From Trichobilharzia regenti (lineage: Eukaryota; Platyhelminthes; Trematoda; Strigeidida; Schistosomatidae), in assembly GCA_944472135.2 (NCBI GenBank), contig OX235263.1, forward strand, positions 13,995,517-14,059,516: a DNA stretch of 64,000 bases, written 5' to 3'. The stretch's first letter is position 1. Each line of letters starts with the position of its first letter. Below are positions 42,787 to 52,544 of the stretch, piece by piece. The notes beneath the pieces are model-generated. The model searched no databases. It was not told the DNA's origin and saw only the letters and a program-made list of their open reading frames with translations. The position numbers and the translations under genes are program-made.

Positions 42787-42838
42787 GAATTAAATACCAT
42801 CACAGTGCACAAGTTTTAAAGAAATATAAATGCTGAGC
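42787..42838 (+). mobile_element. PLE end block
   Basis: GGAATTAAATACCATCACAG and TGCACAAGTTTTAAAG match the PLE end at 12592-12635 and 4900-4928. It lies head-on against the minus-strand PLE-3. Confidence 0.6.
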
Positions 42839-42840
42839 AG

Positions 42841-43018
42841 TTGAATGTTGACTTGGATGGTGACTTGGAGGAGGTCATGTGAGGAGGATATGAAAGCATG
42901 TGGGCAGACGTGGAGCGAGGTAAAAAAGTTGGCAGAAAACAGAAGGCAGTGGAGATGCGCAGCTGAAGCCCTATGTTCCTCTAGAAATTAAAGGATATAA
43001 TAAATAATAATAGTAGTA
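42841..43018 (+). mobile_element. RTE-A 3' tip
   Basis: GTGACTTGGAGGAGGTCATG, GCAGACGTGGAGCGAGGT, AGCCCTATGTTCCTCTAGAA, then a GGATATAATAAATAATAA tail. Only the last 175 bases are present; close in sequence to the 43700 copy. Confidence 0.85.
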
Positions 43019-43635
43019 GAATGTTTTCGGTTCCACCAACATTCTGAATAAAATCTCTGCCCACTTTTCTACAGATTTCTTAACAAACTAAAAGTATAGG
43101 CTTGCATTAACATACATCCTCCATAAAGGGAAGAGTGGAAAAACTAACACATGCTTAGATTTCCCATGATAAACCTTACTGTAATTTACATACATTCTCT
43201 TGTTTGTAACTATCAAAAACGTGATGAAAAACACTGAATTCATCTAACAAATATGAACGTCGAACAACCTAAATTCTTACATTCGTTGTTCAGCAGATTG
43301 TAAGGATTTTTTCCTGGGCGGAGGGTAGGGGGATATTTCCTTCTTTCTCTTTGCTTTCATGCTCTCCATTTGCGTGAAAGATGTACGTAGGATGAAATGT
43401 AATCGGATATAAATGTTGAAACATTTTGATTACTTGTGATAAACTGCAAAAACACGTTTTACAATTTATGAAAATGATCTAATCAAATAAAAAAGTATTA
43501 ATGTAAGAATTCTTTGTTAAAATCATTTATCATTTAGACAGGAAATTAGCTGACTTGAAGAGGTAACAAAGACGGAATTTCGGGCAATTGTAAGAAAGAC
43601 ACACGTGGCGAGAATACCTTCGTGAAACTTAACAA
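43019..43635. other. Unassigned stretch
   Basis: No element or gene recognised. Confidence 0.4.
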
Positions 43636-43638
43636 GCA

Positions 43639-43690
43639 TTGATCACAATCAGTGCAAAAAATCTAATGGATGTCGTCTGTTTTACTTATC
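43639..43690 (+). mobile_element. Old RTE scrap
   Basis: Reads ITISAKNLMDVVCFTYL, matching TISISGKNLKETASFTYL of the young copy just downstream but clearly diverged. It ends where an ATT run and the young RTE begin. Confidence 0.5.
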
Positions 43691-43699
43691 TTATTATTA

Positions 43700-44424
43700 T
43701 TATAGATAAAACAGAGGTGATGAAGATTCCTAGCCAACATCAACAGCAACAACAACAACAGACAACAATCAGCATAAGTGGGAAGAACCTGAAAGAAACA
43801 GCCTCCTTCACCTACCTGGGAAGCATCGTCTCAACTACAGGCGGAACTGACGAGGACATCAAAGCCAGAATCGGAAAAGCAAGACAAGCTTTCAATACTC
43901 TCAAATCTGTGTGGAGGTCAACAGCACTGAGCATCAAAAATAAGATCCGGATTTTCAACTCCAATGTAACGTCAGTACTACTATACGGATCAGAGACTTG
44001 GCCAGTGCGTCATAAAGAGCATCTCAAACAAACTCCAGACCTTCATTAACAGCTGTCTTCGCTCAATACTCAAGATCAGATGGCCGGTCAGAAAGGATCA
44101 GCAACAGGGATCTCTGGGAGCGAACCAATCAGGAACTGATTGTGAAACGAATAGGCAGGAAGAAATGGAGATGGATTGGCCATACGCTGAGGAAACCATC
44201 AAGTGACATCACTAGACAAGCCCTCGAGTTGAACCCGAAAGGAAGGCGGCGAGTTGGTCGTCCAAGGGTGACTTGGAGGAGGCCATGCGAGGAGGAGATG
44301 AAAGCATGTGGACAGACCTGGAGCGGGGTGAAAAAGTTGTCAGAAAACCGAAGGCAATGGAGGTGCGCAGCTGAAGCCCTATGTTCCTCTAGGAACTAAA
44401 GGATACAATAATAATAATAATAAT
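43700..44424 (+). mobile_element. RTE-A C-terminal copy, young
   Basis: 5'-truncated at DKTEVMKIPSQHQQQQQQ (43708). Open to 44047 through SGKNLKETASFTYLGSIVST, TDEDIKARIGKARQAFNTLK, SVWRSTALSIKNKIRIF and VLLYGSETWPVRHKEHLKQ, then a frame change. It resumes at 44142-44399 with [59 protein letters not shown] and EALCSSRN, stop at 44397-44399. The tail ATAATAATAATAATAATT is at 44405-44423. It serves as the reference for the RTE C-terminus in this window. Confidence 0.9.
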
Positions 44425-45400
44425 TCCCTTGGGTTCCGAGAGAACATAGGGTTTCAGCAGCACATCTTCACTTTCTTCTTTGTTTTGTTGTCCTACTCCA
44501 TATCACCCTCTCACTCACTCTTGACTTCTGATTGGGTTTCACTCGACAGCCTCCGCAACGTATACACAATCCCATCTCCATTTTATCCTACATATTTGTT
44601 GAGCGATCTGCTATCGCCTGTTATTTTTTTACCAGCTAGAGTTTCTGACCGACGGACCATTTGATTTTCTATACGGAGACAACAAAGGCAGCTGTTGATA
44701 AGTGTGTATGTAACTTGTTGGAAATCCTTTTCTTGACACGCACTGCAGGTTTCTGACCAGTATAGAAGAAATGGCTGACTTAACACTGGTGTTCAAAATC
44801 CGAATCTTATCCTTGATACTGACTTCAGAATACTTCTAAACTGGTTTCAGGTTGATGAAGGCGTATCTCGCCTTTCCGATTCTCACTGACTTGGTTTGAC
44901 ATCTTCATCCGTTCCACCTGTAGGTGAAACCACGCCTCCTAGCAAGATAAATGAAGGCAGTAACCTCTGTTAAATGTCTCCCGTCTATGGTGACTGGTCC
45001 TGTTTGTTGTTTTTGACGCTGTTGGCTGGTTGCCATCATCATCTTCGTCTCCTGAATATTCACCTGGAGTTCGTCTTCACTGCTAGCCAGCTTCTTCAGC
45101 CACTTTGTTTGTTTTCACCTGTAAATCTTCGAGTTTGTGTCATATTAGGCATAAATCATCCAGACGCGAAATCCAGATCATCTGAAGTCTTCTTATCAGT
45201 TTGATGTATTCCTCTCTTCTCGCTTCCCACGCACAGTTTGACGGATGATCCAATCTATCACAATTAAGAAAACCATCGGTGATAATAGGCATGCAGCCTT
45301 GTCTTACCCTTGTATCCACTTCAAACGCATACCTGACTTTTCACTTGTGGATCACCTGACAAGTACTATTGTCATAAGGCTGTTAAATGAGTCAGCACTG
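44424..45400 (-). mobile_element. RTE-B, RT to 3' tail, tail-to-tail with the previous copy
   Basis: CCCTTGGGTTCCGAGAGAAC is the RTE-B tail signature. The minus strand continues through RFLTSIEEMAD-type decayed C-terminal blocks, the NGRDGGKTMTPQQ.QQ region near 45000, motif C near 45150 (catalytic DD lost), and up to VRQGCMPIITDGFLNCDRLD near 45270 and DNSTC near 45365. Numerous stops. Confidence 0.8.
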
Positions 45401-45775
45401 TTTAAAATACACATAGAAAGTAGGGGAAATTCAACTCAACTAGGATCTTGGAATCAACGAGGAGATTCACAAAACTTAGCACAAGAAATAAGAGTTCTTG
45501 AGAAAAACGTCAAGGCCTTGCTTGCCTTAAGACAGTTTGACATCATACCAGATAACAAATATGCATGATTCAATGGATACGAACTGGACGAACAGCTTTC
45601 AATCAAGAGTTAGAAAGTGGTCTTCGTTTAATGGCCTTAAACTTTATCCTTCCAAATGTCAGACTGTTAATTTTGAGTTTTCGATGTAAAACAAAGTTGT
45701 TATATGAAGGTTTTGGTTCCTAAGACCGTTGCAATATTGATGACATTGATAGAGAAATCAAGTCTGAAGTTAACT
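45401..45775. other. Unassigned, one 107-codon frame overlapping the RTE edge
   Basis: The 3' part of the plus frame 45245-45568 (SRGNSTQLGSWNQRGDSQNL, AQEIRVLEKNVKALLALRQF) is outside the RTE and looks protein-like, but I do not recognise it. It could be the edge of another element. Confidence 0.35.
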
Positions 45776-45900
45776 ATCTTGCATTAACCATACTATGGAT
45801 AAAAATATATTTTGATAAGTCACACAATGTCACACAGTAATGTTAACTGATAATGTTTCGAGCACTCTATATGCGGACAAATTCCTCAGGTTAATTTTGT
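45776..45900 (-). mobile_element. PLE end
   Basis: Minus strand: GTGCTCGAAACATTATCAGT, TAACATTACTGTGTGACATT, matching the PLE-2 end at 4823-4860. Confidence 0.6.
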
Positions 45901-46635
45901 TTTAATTTTATTTATATTTTGAGTAAATCAAATGCAATATTGTAAAAAATGCTGAGAATTCCATTCTGTATTGTAAGTGCTGTGTTTCGAATAAAGTAAA
46001 TTATTATTATTATTAACGAATATTTAGCAGAAAAAGGAAGAGAAATCGGACATACCTTGAGTGACATTACACGCTTAGCTAGCGCGAATGTGAAGCGATA
46101 AATTGCATTTGGGTCGGACAGTAAAATAGACGACATTATGTGAAGAAATGAAAACTTATGGGCAGTAAGTATTCGAACGACAGATGTTATGAACTTCCAG
46201 GAATAATCTGAATACTGAGTCAAATTGAGTCATTATGAACTATTTAAAATAATCGTAGAATGTTTGAGAAAAAATTTAAACAAGTTTTTTCTGAACGTTT
46301 CACTGTGTGATCCAAAGCTTTTTTAGCAGAAAAGTTTGGATTTTTTATTAACCGTCAAAATATGTAGTCGAAAATATCATCAACTGAAGTGAGTTCCTTT
46401 GATGGTCACTTGTCGGCAGACATTTGTACCAAAAATGTAAACAGTTGTCACAAATTTTTTAATGACTAATGTCAACTTGTCACATGTGAATTTTTATCTG
46501 CGTGAGTGTGTGTATGTTGTTTGCTATGTGGAAAACACATCAAAACATGATAATATTTTTACAAAGGTCATAATACAAAATTGTATGTTTTTGTGCTTTC
46601 TTTTGTCCGTTTTGTTTCATTAGAGTCTGCCGTAT
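45901..46635. other. Unassigned stretch
   Basis: Contains ATT repeats at 46000-46015. The 103-codon minus frame 45912-46223 is low-complexity. Nothing recognised. Confidence 0.4.
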
Positions 46636-46639
46636 AGGT

Positions 46640-47010
46640 GATAAGTCTATCCCTTCTCTCCAATTGATGACATTCTATGTGGTTAAAATGTACAAGGATT
46701 CAGAGTTCAACTTTTCTTTATGCGTCGAATGAAATCCGCTTCCAAGAATTTCGAAAATGTCGAAATCAATCTTATGTCGACTGTCTATAGCATGCTGTGT
46801 TACAGCTGATCTATTTTCTAGACTTTTTAATTCTTCTTCATTTCTAGGTGGGGACGTTTCGTGCATAGTCTATGTTCACTCACTCTGACCTTCACCTGTC
46901 TACTGCTCTCCGCTATATAGCAGGCTTCACAATGCGCACACTGTACTATAAACACAATTACTTCGTGATATTTTGGGAACCATATCCTTGATATTCACCA
47001 AAGCTTTCTG
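46640..47010 (-). pseudogene. PLE-4 GIY-YIG endonuclease remnant
   Basis: Minus strand: VPKYHEVIVFIVQCAHCEAC followed by YIAESSRQVKVRVSEHRLC, then PHLEMKKNEKV, HAIDSRHKIDFDIFEILGSG and HKEKLNSESLYI. The spacing CAHC-YIA(G)-RVSEH and the closing His-rich part fit a PLE GIY-YIG domain, but the sequence is distinct from PLE-1, -2 and -3, so I treat it as a separate lineage. One base in YIG is changed (YIA). Confidence 0.75.
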
Positions 47011-47099
47011 TAGATAATTAGAGGGCTTGAAATAGACTTTAGTATAGTCTTTGAAGTTGTTCAGCAGTGTCCCTTCGGTATGGAATAGTTATAGTCGAG

Positions 47100-48405
47100 A
47101 GCCAAGATTTTTCACTTCTCGTCTCCACTTGCCACTTCTGTCTTCTGTTATACTTTTACCAGCATCCATGTTAGTTCATACTCTTTCAACTCCTCTTCAC
47201 ACGATCTCTTCCATGTCACCCCCACATGACGTCCCACTCGCCGCTTCCCATTCTGTTGGGTTCCACTCGAGCAATGGCCTGACGCGCGTGATGTCATCCA
47301 GCGGCCTCCTTAGCTAGTGTCCAATCCATCTACATCCACTTTCTCCTGCATATTTGTTAGGCGATTGGTTCTTGTTTTGTTTGTTAGTGCTCATAGCTTC
47401 TTGTTGGTGATTCTTTCCGGCCCAGCCATCTGGTCTTCAATACAGAGAGAAGACGGTTGTTGTTGATAAAGATCTGCAACAGGCTGTTGAAAATGTTCTA
47501 TGTGCCCCACCCGCCAAGTTTCTGATCCGTACAGAAGAACTGACTGACTTGATGTTTGTATTGAAGATCCGAATGGATTTTGCTGTTGATGCTGAGTGGC
47601 AAAGATTTCCAGATTGGTTTCAGGTTGATGAATGTGTTTCTCGCCTTCCCGATTCTCCATTTGGCATCCTTGTCCGTTCCGTCTGCCGGTAGTTGAGACA
47701 ATGCTGCCTCCCTAGATAAGTGAGTGAAGAGAGTAACCTCTTTCAAATCCCTCCCGTTGATGATGACTGACGCTGGATGTTGTTGTTGTTGGTGGTGGTG
47801 GTTGGTTATTTTCATAACCTCCATCTCGTCAATGTTCCCATGGAGTCCTGTCTTCGCTGGCTGTGTCTTCGACCAGTTTGTTGGTTTTCGCTTGTAAGTA
47901 TTCGATTTTGTGTGACATCAAATATAAATCATTCATGCGCGAAATCCAGGTCTTCTAGATTCTTCACGTCGGTCCAAAATATCCATGTCTTCTCGTTTCC
48001 CACTGTCTGACGCATGATCCAGTCCACCACAATTGCGAATATCATTGGTGATAGTAAGCACCCTTGTCTGACTGACTCCTGTGTTTACTCCAAATGCCTT
48101 GCTGAGTTTTCCGTTATGGATCACTTGACATGTGCCGCCGTTGTCGTACAGCTGTTGAATAAGGTTGATGAATATTTGAGCGCTGTACGCCGTAGTACTC
48201 GAGTAATTTCCAAATTACTTCGCGGTCAACGCTGTCTGTCGAAGTCCTTCTCGAAGTCTATATAGTTGAGGTAGAGGTTTGATTGCCATTCCATGCTTTG
48301 TTCTGTGATCATGATGCGTAGAGTTGCAATTCGGTGAGTACATGATTCGCCTTTACAGAATCCAGCTTGTTCTGTTCGGAGTTCTGTATCCAGTGCGTCC
48401 TTTAG
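47100..48405 (-). mobile_element. RTE-B, RT to near 3' end, longest RTE-B copy
   Basis: Minus strand from 48400: LDTELRTEQAGFCKGESCTH, RIATLRIMITEQSMEWQSNL, YLNYIDFEKDFD (motif A with a base change), the EVIWKL block, motif B and C regions broken (near 47940 DFADD reads DFAHE), then INGRDLKEVTLFTHLSREAA, GKARNTFINLKPIWKSLPLS and the C-terminal blocks to 47100. The final tail is missing. Confidence 0.83.
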
Positions 48406-48885
48406 GATAACCATTTCTAATCAAAATCTGTTTTATATTGGATATCTCGTTCTGCATATCATCATTATCTGTTATAATGTTTCTAGCTCTGTTAACGAGA
48501 TTCAAAGCTACTGAAACTGTCATTCCTATTGGATGATCTGATTGGAAATTTAAATACTTTTTGGAATGTGTCGGATTTCTGTATGTGGTAAACTTTAGTT
48601 TCTCGTCAGTTTATCTTATTACAAGACAATCAAGAAAGATCAGATTTCCCTCGTTCGATTCTATTTGATTAGCGAACTTTATATACTTTGAGGTTAAGAG
48701 AATGTGTGTTAGAAATTTTTTTTCAGCTTTCTTAATAATGATAAATATGTCATCTGCATATCTGGACCATATTCTAAGGTGTCGGCTAAAACCTGTCAGT
48801 GCTGCTTTTCCAGATCTTTCGAATGAAGATTCGCTACAGTTGGAGATGCTGGTGATCCCAATGCAATTCCAATTATCTGACAGTA
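48406..48885 (-). pseudogene. PLE-5 reverse transcriptase fragment with intact YADD
   Basis: Frame 48904-48611: LSDNWNCIGITSISN, then SFERSGKAALTGFSRHLRIW, SRYADDIFIIIKKAEKK (motif C), YIKFANQIESNEGNLIFLDC. It continues in other frames with RNPTHSKKYLNFQSDHPIGM-like sequence and IRNGYPK, ending at 48406 where RTE-B begins. YADD rather than YVDD or YMDD, and different flanks, separate it from PLE-1 and PLE-3. No GIY-YIG part is left. Confidence 0.78.
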
Positions 48886-48925
48886 AAGTCAAAGCGTTAT
48901 CCACTAGACCACTTGGGTTGTTGAT
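48886..48925 (-). mobile_element. SINE-Sm head scrap
   Basis: The reverse strand holds CCCAAGTGGTCTAGTGGATA and ACGCTTTGAC, the A-box region seen at 59211-59245 and 60870-60905. Confidence 0.6.
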
Positions 48926-49147
48926 AGAATTCAGTTTAACACAATATTGAAGCTAATACAATCGGCTTGTACTATCAGCTGTCTGCTAAGTCAGCCGGCC
49001 TCACTACATCAACGCTGATACTCAGAAGAGGACTGACAATTATGCAACTAAAAAACTACGAGTTGCTCACAACAGTGAAACTTCGTAGAAGACAGTTCCA
49101 AATTTCACACATCAGTTACTACTTTGTTCAATAATCAGCCCACTGGT

Positions 49148-50335
49148 AATTATTATTATTATTATTGTATTATTGTATCCTTTAGTTCCTAGAGGAACAT
49201 AGGGCTTCAGCTGCGCACCTCCATTGACTTCGGTTTTCTGACAAATTTTTCACCCTGCTCCAGGTCTGCCCACATGCTTTCATCTCCTCTTCACATGACC
49301 TCCTCCAAGTCACCCCACCACTGGACGACCAACTCGCAGCCTCCCTTTCGGGTTCCACTCGAGGGCTTGTCTAGTGATGTCACTTGATGGTTTCCTCAGC
49401 GTATGGCCAATCCATCTCCATTTCTTTCTGCCTATTTGTTTCACAATCGGTTCCTGATTGGTTCGCTCATTGCCAGAGATCCCTGTTGCTGATCTTTTCT
49501 GGCCATCTGATCTTGAGTATTGAGCGGAGACAGTTGTTAATGAAGGTCTGGAGTTTGTTTGAGATGCTCTTTATGACTCACCAAGTCTCTGATCCGTATA
49601 GTAGCACTGACTGACTTCACACTAAAGTTGAAAATCCGGATGTTATTTTTGATACTGAGTGCTGTTGACCTCCACACAGACTTAAGAGTAATGAAAGCGT
49701 TTCTTGCTTTTCCGATTCTGGCTTTGATGTCCTCGTCAGTTCCGTCGGCCTGTAGTTGAGACGATGCTTCCCAGGTAGGTGAAGGAGGTTGTTTCTTTCA
49801 GGTTCTTCCCATTTATGCTTATTGTGGTCTGTTGTTGCTGTTGATGTTGGCAAGGAATCTTCATCATCTCTGTTTTATCTATGTTCACGTGAAGTCCTAT
49901 CTTTGATGCTTCTTCTGCCAACTTGTTACTTTTCATTTGCATATCTTCCAGTTTATGGGAAATCAGACATATATCATCGGCGAAATCCAGATCCTCCAAG
50001 TCTTTTGTGTCAGTCCATTTTATGCCTGTTCCCTCGTTGGTTGCCGTTGTCTGTCGCATTATCCAATCAATTGCAATCAGGAAGATCATTGGTGATAGTA
50101 GACAGCCTTGCCTCACTCCCGTCCTCACTTCGAAGGCTTCCGTAAGTTTCCCGTTGTGGATTACTTGGCATGCAGCATTGTCGTATAACTGTTGGATGAG
50201 GTGTATAATTGTCGATGGGACCCCGTAGTAGCGAAGTAGTTTCCAAATGACCTCTCGATCGACGCTGTCGAAGGCCTTTTCAAAGTCGATGAAGTTGAGA
50301 TAGAGAGGTGACTGCCATTCCACTGGTAAACTTGT
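49148..50335 (-). mobile_element. RTE-A, young 5'-truncated copy
   Basis: Tail ATTATTATTATT at 49150-49166, CCTAGAGGAACATAGGGCTT, then all C-terminal and RT blocks up to 50335. It is the best preserved RT in the window and is probably among the latest insertions. Its 5' edge abuts unassigned DNA. Confidence 0.9.
49736..50323 (-). CDS. RTE-A reverse transcriptase domain, open for 195 codons
   Basis: From 50323: MEWQSPLYLNFIDFEKAFDS (motif A, residues 11-22), VDREVIWKLLRYYGVPSTII, QVIHNGKLTEAFEVRTGVRQ, GCLLSPMIFLIAIDW (motif B, 73-87), LEDLDFADDICLISHK (motif C, FADD at 114-117 intact), GLHVNIDKTEMMKI, a Gln run at 161-165 and SFTYLGSIVSTTG. A 4-base insertion (CGAC) relative to the 43850 copy then shifts the frame to a stop at 49736. 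The true start is lost by 5' truncation. RT active-site residues are present, but with no endonuclease and a lost C-terminus it is not autonomous. Confidence 0.88.
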   Translation of the reverse strand: MEWQSPLYLNFIDFEKAFDSVDREVIWKLLRYYGVPSTIIHLIQQLYDNAACQVIHNGKLTEAFEVRTGVRQGCLLSPMIFLIAIDWIMRQTTATNEGTGIKWTDTKDLEDLDFADDICLISHKLEDMQMKSNKLAEEASKIGLHVNIDKTEMMKIPCQHQQQQQTTISINGKNLKETTSFTYLGSIVSTTGRRN

Positions 50336-50818
50336 GACGATTTAATGAAGCCATGTTTAGTGCACAATACTCTAACTAGGTACTCAAGCATGTAGTCATA
50401 AACTATCCCATCACCATTAACAAAACGAGTCATGTGAAGTCATATGGACATAACCAGAGCATATAGATTAGCTTGGCGGCTTTTTCTATAATTTCTATTT
50501 AGTAGCTCATAGCTTATGAGCTTATGTAGAAAGTGAGAAAAAAGAGGGTGAAAAGTGAAGCATGATGCTAAGAGGGCGTTAAAACGACGGTTATTTAATG
50601 GCCTAAAATATTTGCGAATTATTATTTTGCCATTTTTAAATGTAGATGAAACTTATGGAAAACTGAAGGTTACCATAACAACTAATATTTATTAATTTAT
50701 TAAATGAGTATTATTTTTACTTAAGGGCGAATTAGCGTTTAAGAAGTCATTTCATTACACTAAAATTACTTTTACAAATTAAACATTGTGGTGTATTTCA
50801 ATTTTATCAATAAAGTAT
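50336..50818. other. Unassigned stretch
   Basis: A minus-strand frame at 50340-50433 (TRFVNGDGIVYDYMLEYLVR) looks protein-like but is short and closed upstream by a stop three codons away. Nothing else recognised. Confidence 0.35.
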
Positions 50819-50819
50819 C

Positions 50820-51095
50820 TTCAGGATTTCATCATGAACTGATGTCAGCAGTTAGAGAACCATTATAAAAACCCAGCAAGGATTACTGGACAGCTATTTC
50901 GTCAGCCTAGTTTGAGAAGGGTCATCAGTACGCACCAGCTGAGGTTAAAACACCTAGGACCTTCTGGTTACAAGGCAAGCTTGAAGACCATTCAGCCACT
51001 GCGACGCGATTCAATGGTCCTCTAACCCACGTCAACTCATGACGAAATCCTGAAATTAATGAAATCCTTGCAAACCAATACTTGATTGATGTTGA
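50820..51095. mobile_element. SINE-B inverted pair
   Basis: 50820-51012 minus: 3' block, hammerhead area with CTGATGA, GACGAAATAGCTGTC (GAAA and GTC kept), B-box relic and A-box relic. 51013-51095 plus: a 3' block (CAATGGTCCTCTAACCCACG, CAACTCATGACGAAATCCTG). The missing CTG before the core shortens helix I. Confidence 0.72.
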
Positions 51096-51104
51096 TTTCA
51101 CAAT

Positions 51105-51140
51105 TAAATGGTGGATGGTGACTAGAAGTTGAATCTGACT
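51105..51140 (-). mobile_element. SINE-Sm 3' scrap
   Basis: Reverse strand: GATTCAACTTCTAGTCACCA and TCCACC, the end of SINE-Sm after the cleavage site. Confidence 0.55.
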
Positions 51141-52160
51141 TTTCTTCTTTCTTCTTTGTGTCTTCTACTTGAAAGTGGAATTGTGGTGACCAGCGTTGGG
51201 AGGTGTTTCCCTAGTTTTTCTTTTTTTATATATTGGTCTGGTAATGTGCATCTTAAAATGATTAATTTGACCATTTGCGTCTTCCCCATTGTTCGTCCAA
51301 TTTTCAACTTATTGGGCAGCTGACTACTGGTGGTTTGTGCCTGACACTGTTTGGTAGGATGTGATGACAGAGGCAATCACTGAGGGAGAGAATAATTCTT
51401 GTCTGGTGGATTCTTGCCTTTTGATGCAGTCTTTGCACTTTCAAAAATGGTTGAATTCGTCTAACACGCTAAGTGTGTGAACAGATGACAGTTGACAAGG
51501 GTATGACAACTTGAAAGTTCATATCATGTCACCATAATAAATTATCCGTTTCGATGCATATATGTTCACACTGCTTCATCCAGCTGTATCTCACATAATT
51601 TTCGTTGAAATAGTGGGGTGGGTTGGTTTGTAGCCGAAGGCGGGGGTGTTTTTTCTAGTATTATTGCACTCTCTGTGTTTGATGGTTGGATTACGAAGCT
51701 TCATTTTCCTTCTGAACAACAATTTCAGCACCGAATTTAATATAAAATGACCCTGAGCAATCATCTTTGGATAAAATATTTATCTCCCCTGGTAAAGTTT
51801 ACTATAATTGGCTTTCGTTTTAGTCTTCTATATGACTCTATTGACTTGTGCTGACCAATGAAGGTCACCTGACGAGACGAATACTCCATCTATGAAGACT
51901 TCCTTAAGTTTGCTTCACAGTGAAGTTGGTCCTGGAGCTGTTGCCCTGAGGAACACTGGAAGCTTAGCAATTACATAATTCATCTTCGATAACTTAAAAC
52001 AATACCTACAGTAGATATCTTTGTTAATTCATGGCGTTTATCTAAATACATATAATATGTACTAAACTGCGTACAATATGACTGGTACCCCTCTCAGAGC
52101 CTGTGTTTGATAAACGGTGTCCTTTTTTTCTCAGTGAATGATTTTCTTTCGAGGGAATTT
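51141..52160. other. Unassigned stretch
   Basis: No element or gene recognised; short frames only. Confidence 0.45.
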
Positions 52161-52164
52161 AACG

Positions 52165-52310
52165 AGAAGCTCAGCGAAGATATCATTCCGGTGATTTCAT
52201 CCTCCAAGTCTACACAAAATCTGTTTTATACGTTAGTTTGCATAGTTTAAGGTGATTATAATCTTCAGCCTGATGTGGGCGTTTGTAAGTGTAAATATAG
52301 TTCACAAGAG
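52165..52310 (+). repeat. PLE-3-like 3' noncoding piece
   Basis: GCGAAGATATCATTCCGGTGATTTCATCCTC parallels 32640-32670 (CAAAGATATCTTCTCGGTGA); weak beyond that. Confidence 0.4.
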
Positions 52311-52544
52311 GCTGAGAAGCAAAATTAGAAAGTAGCTGCGTAATGCATGTAAAATAGTTTTTTTTTTTAACGAATACAGGTGTGAAAAGGATGGACAGAG
52401 AAACAAAATTAATTAAGAGTTTTCCAAATGACTGAAGGTAAATAAATGAAGTGGATAGAAAAATAATGAGAACTTAGGAGTCGAACCGAACACTAAATTC
52501 ATGTTAAATGTAAAGTTTAAACTAATATCCTTTGAGCACATAAC

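Noticed and set aside
50340..50433. Exon encoding TRFVNGDGIVYDYMLEYLVR
   Set aside because: Short, with a stop three codons before the ATG and an RTE at its other edge; the similar NGDGI at about 6490 is too short to mean relationship.
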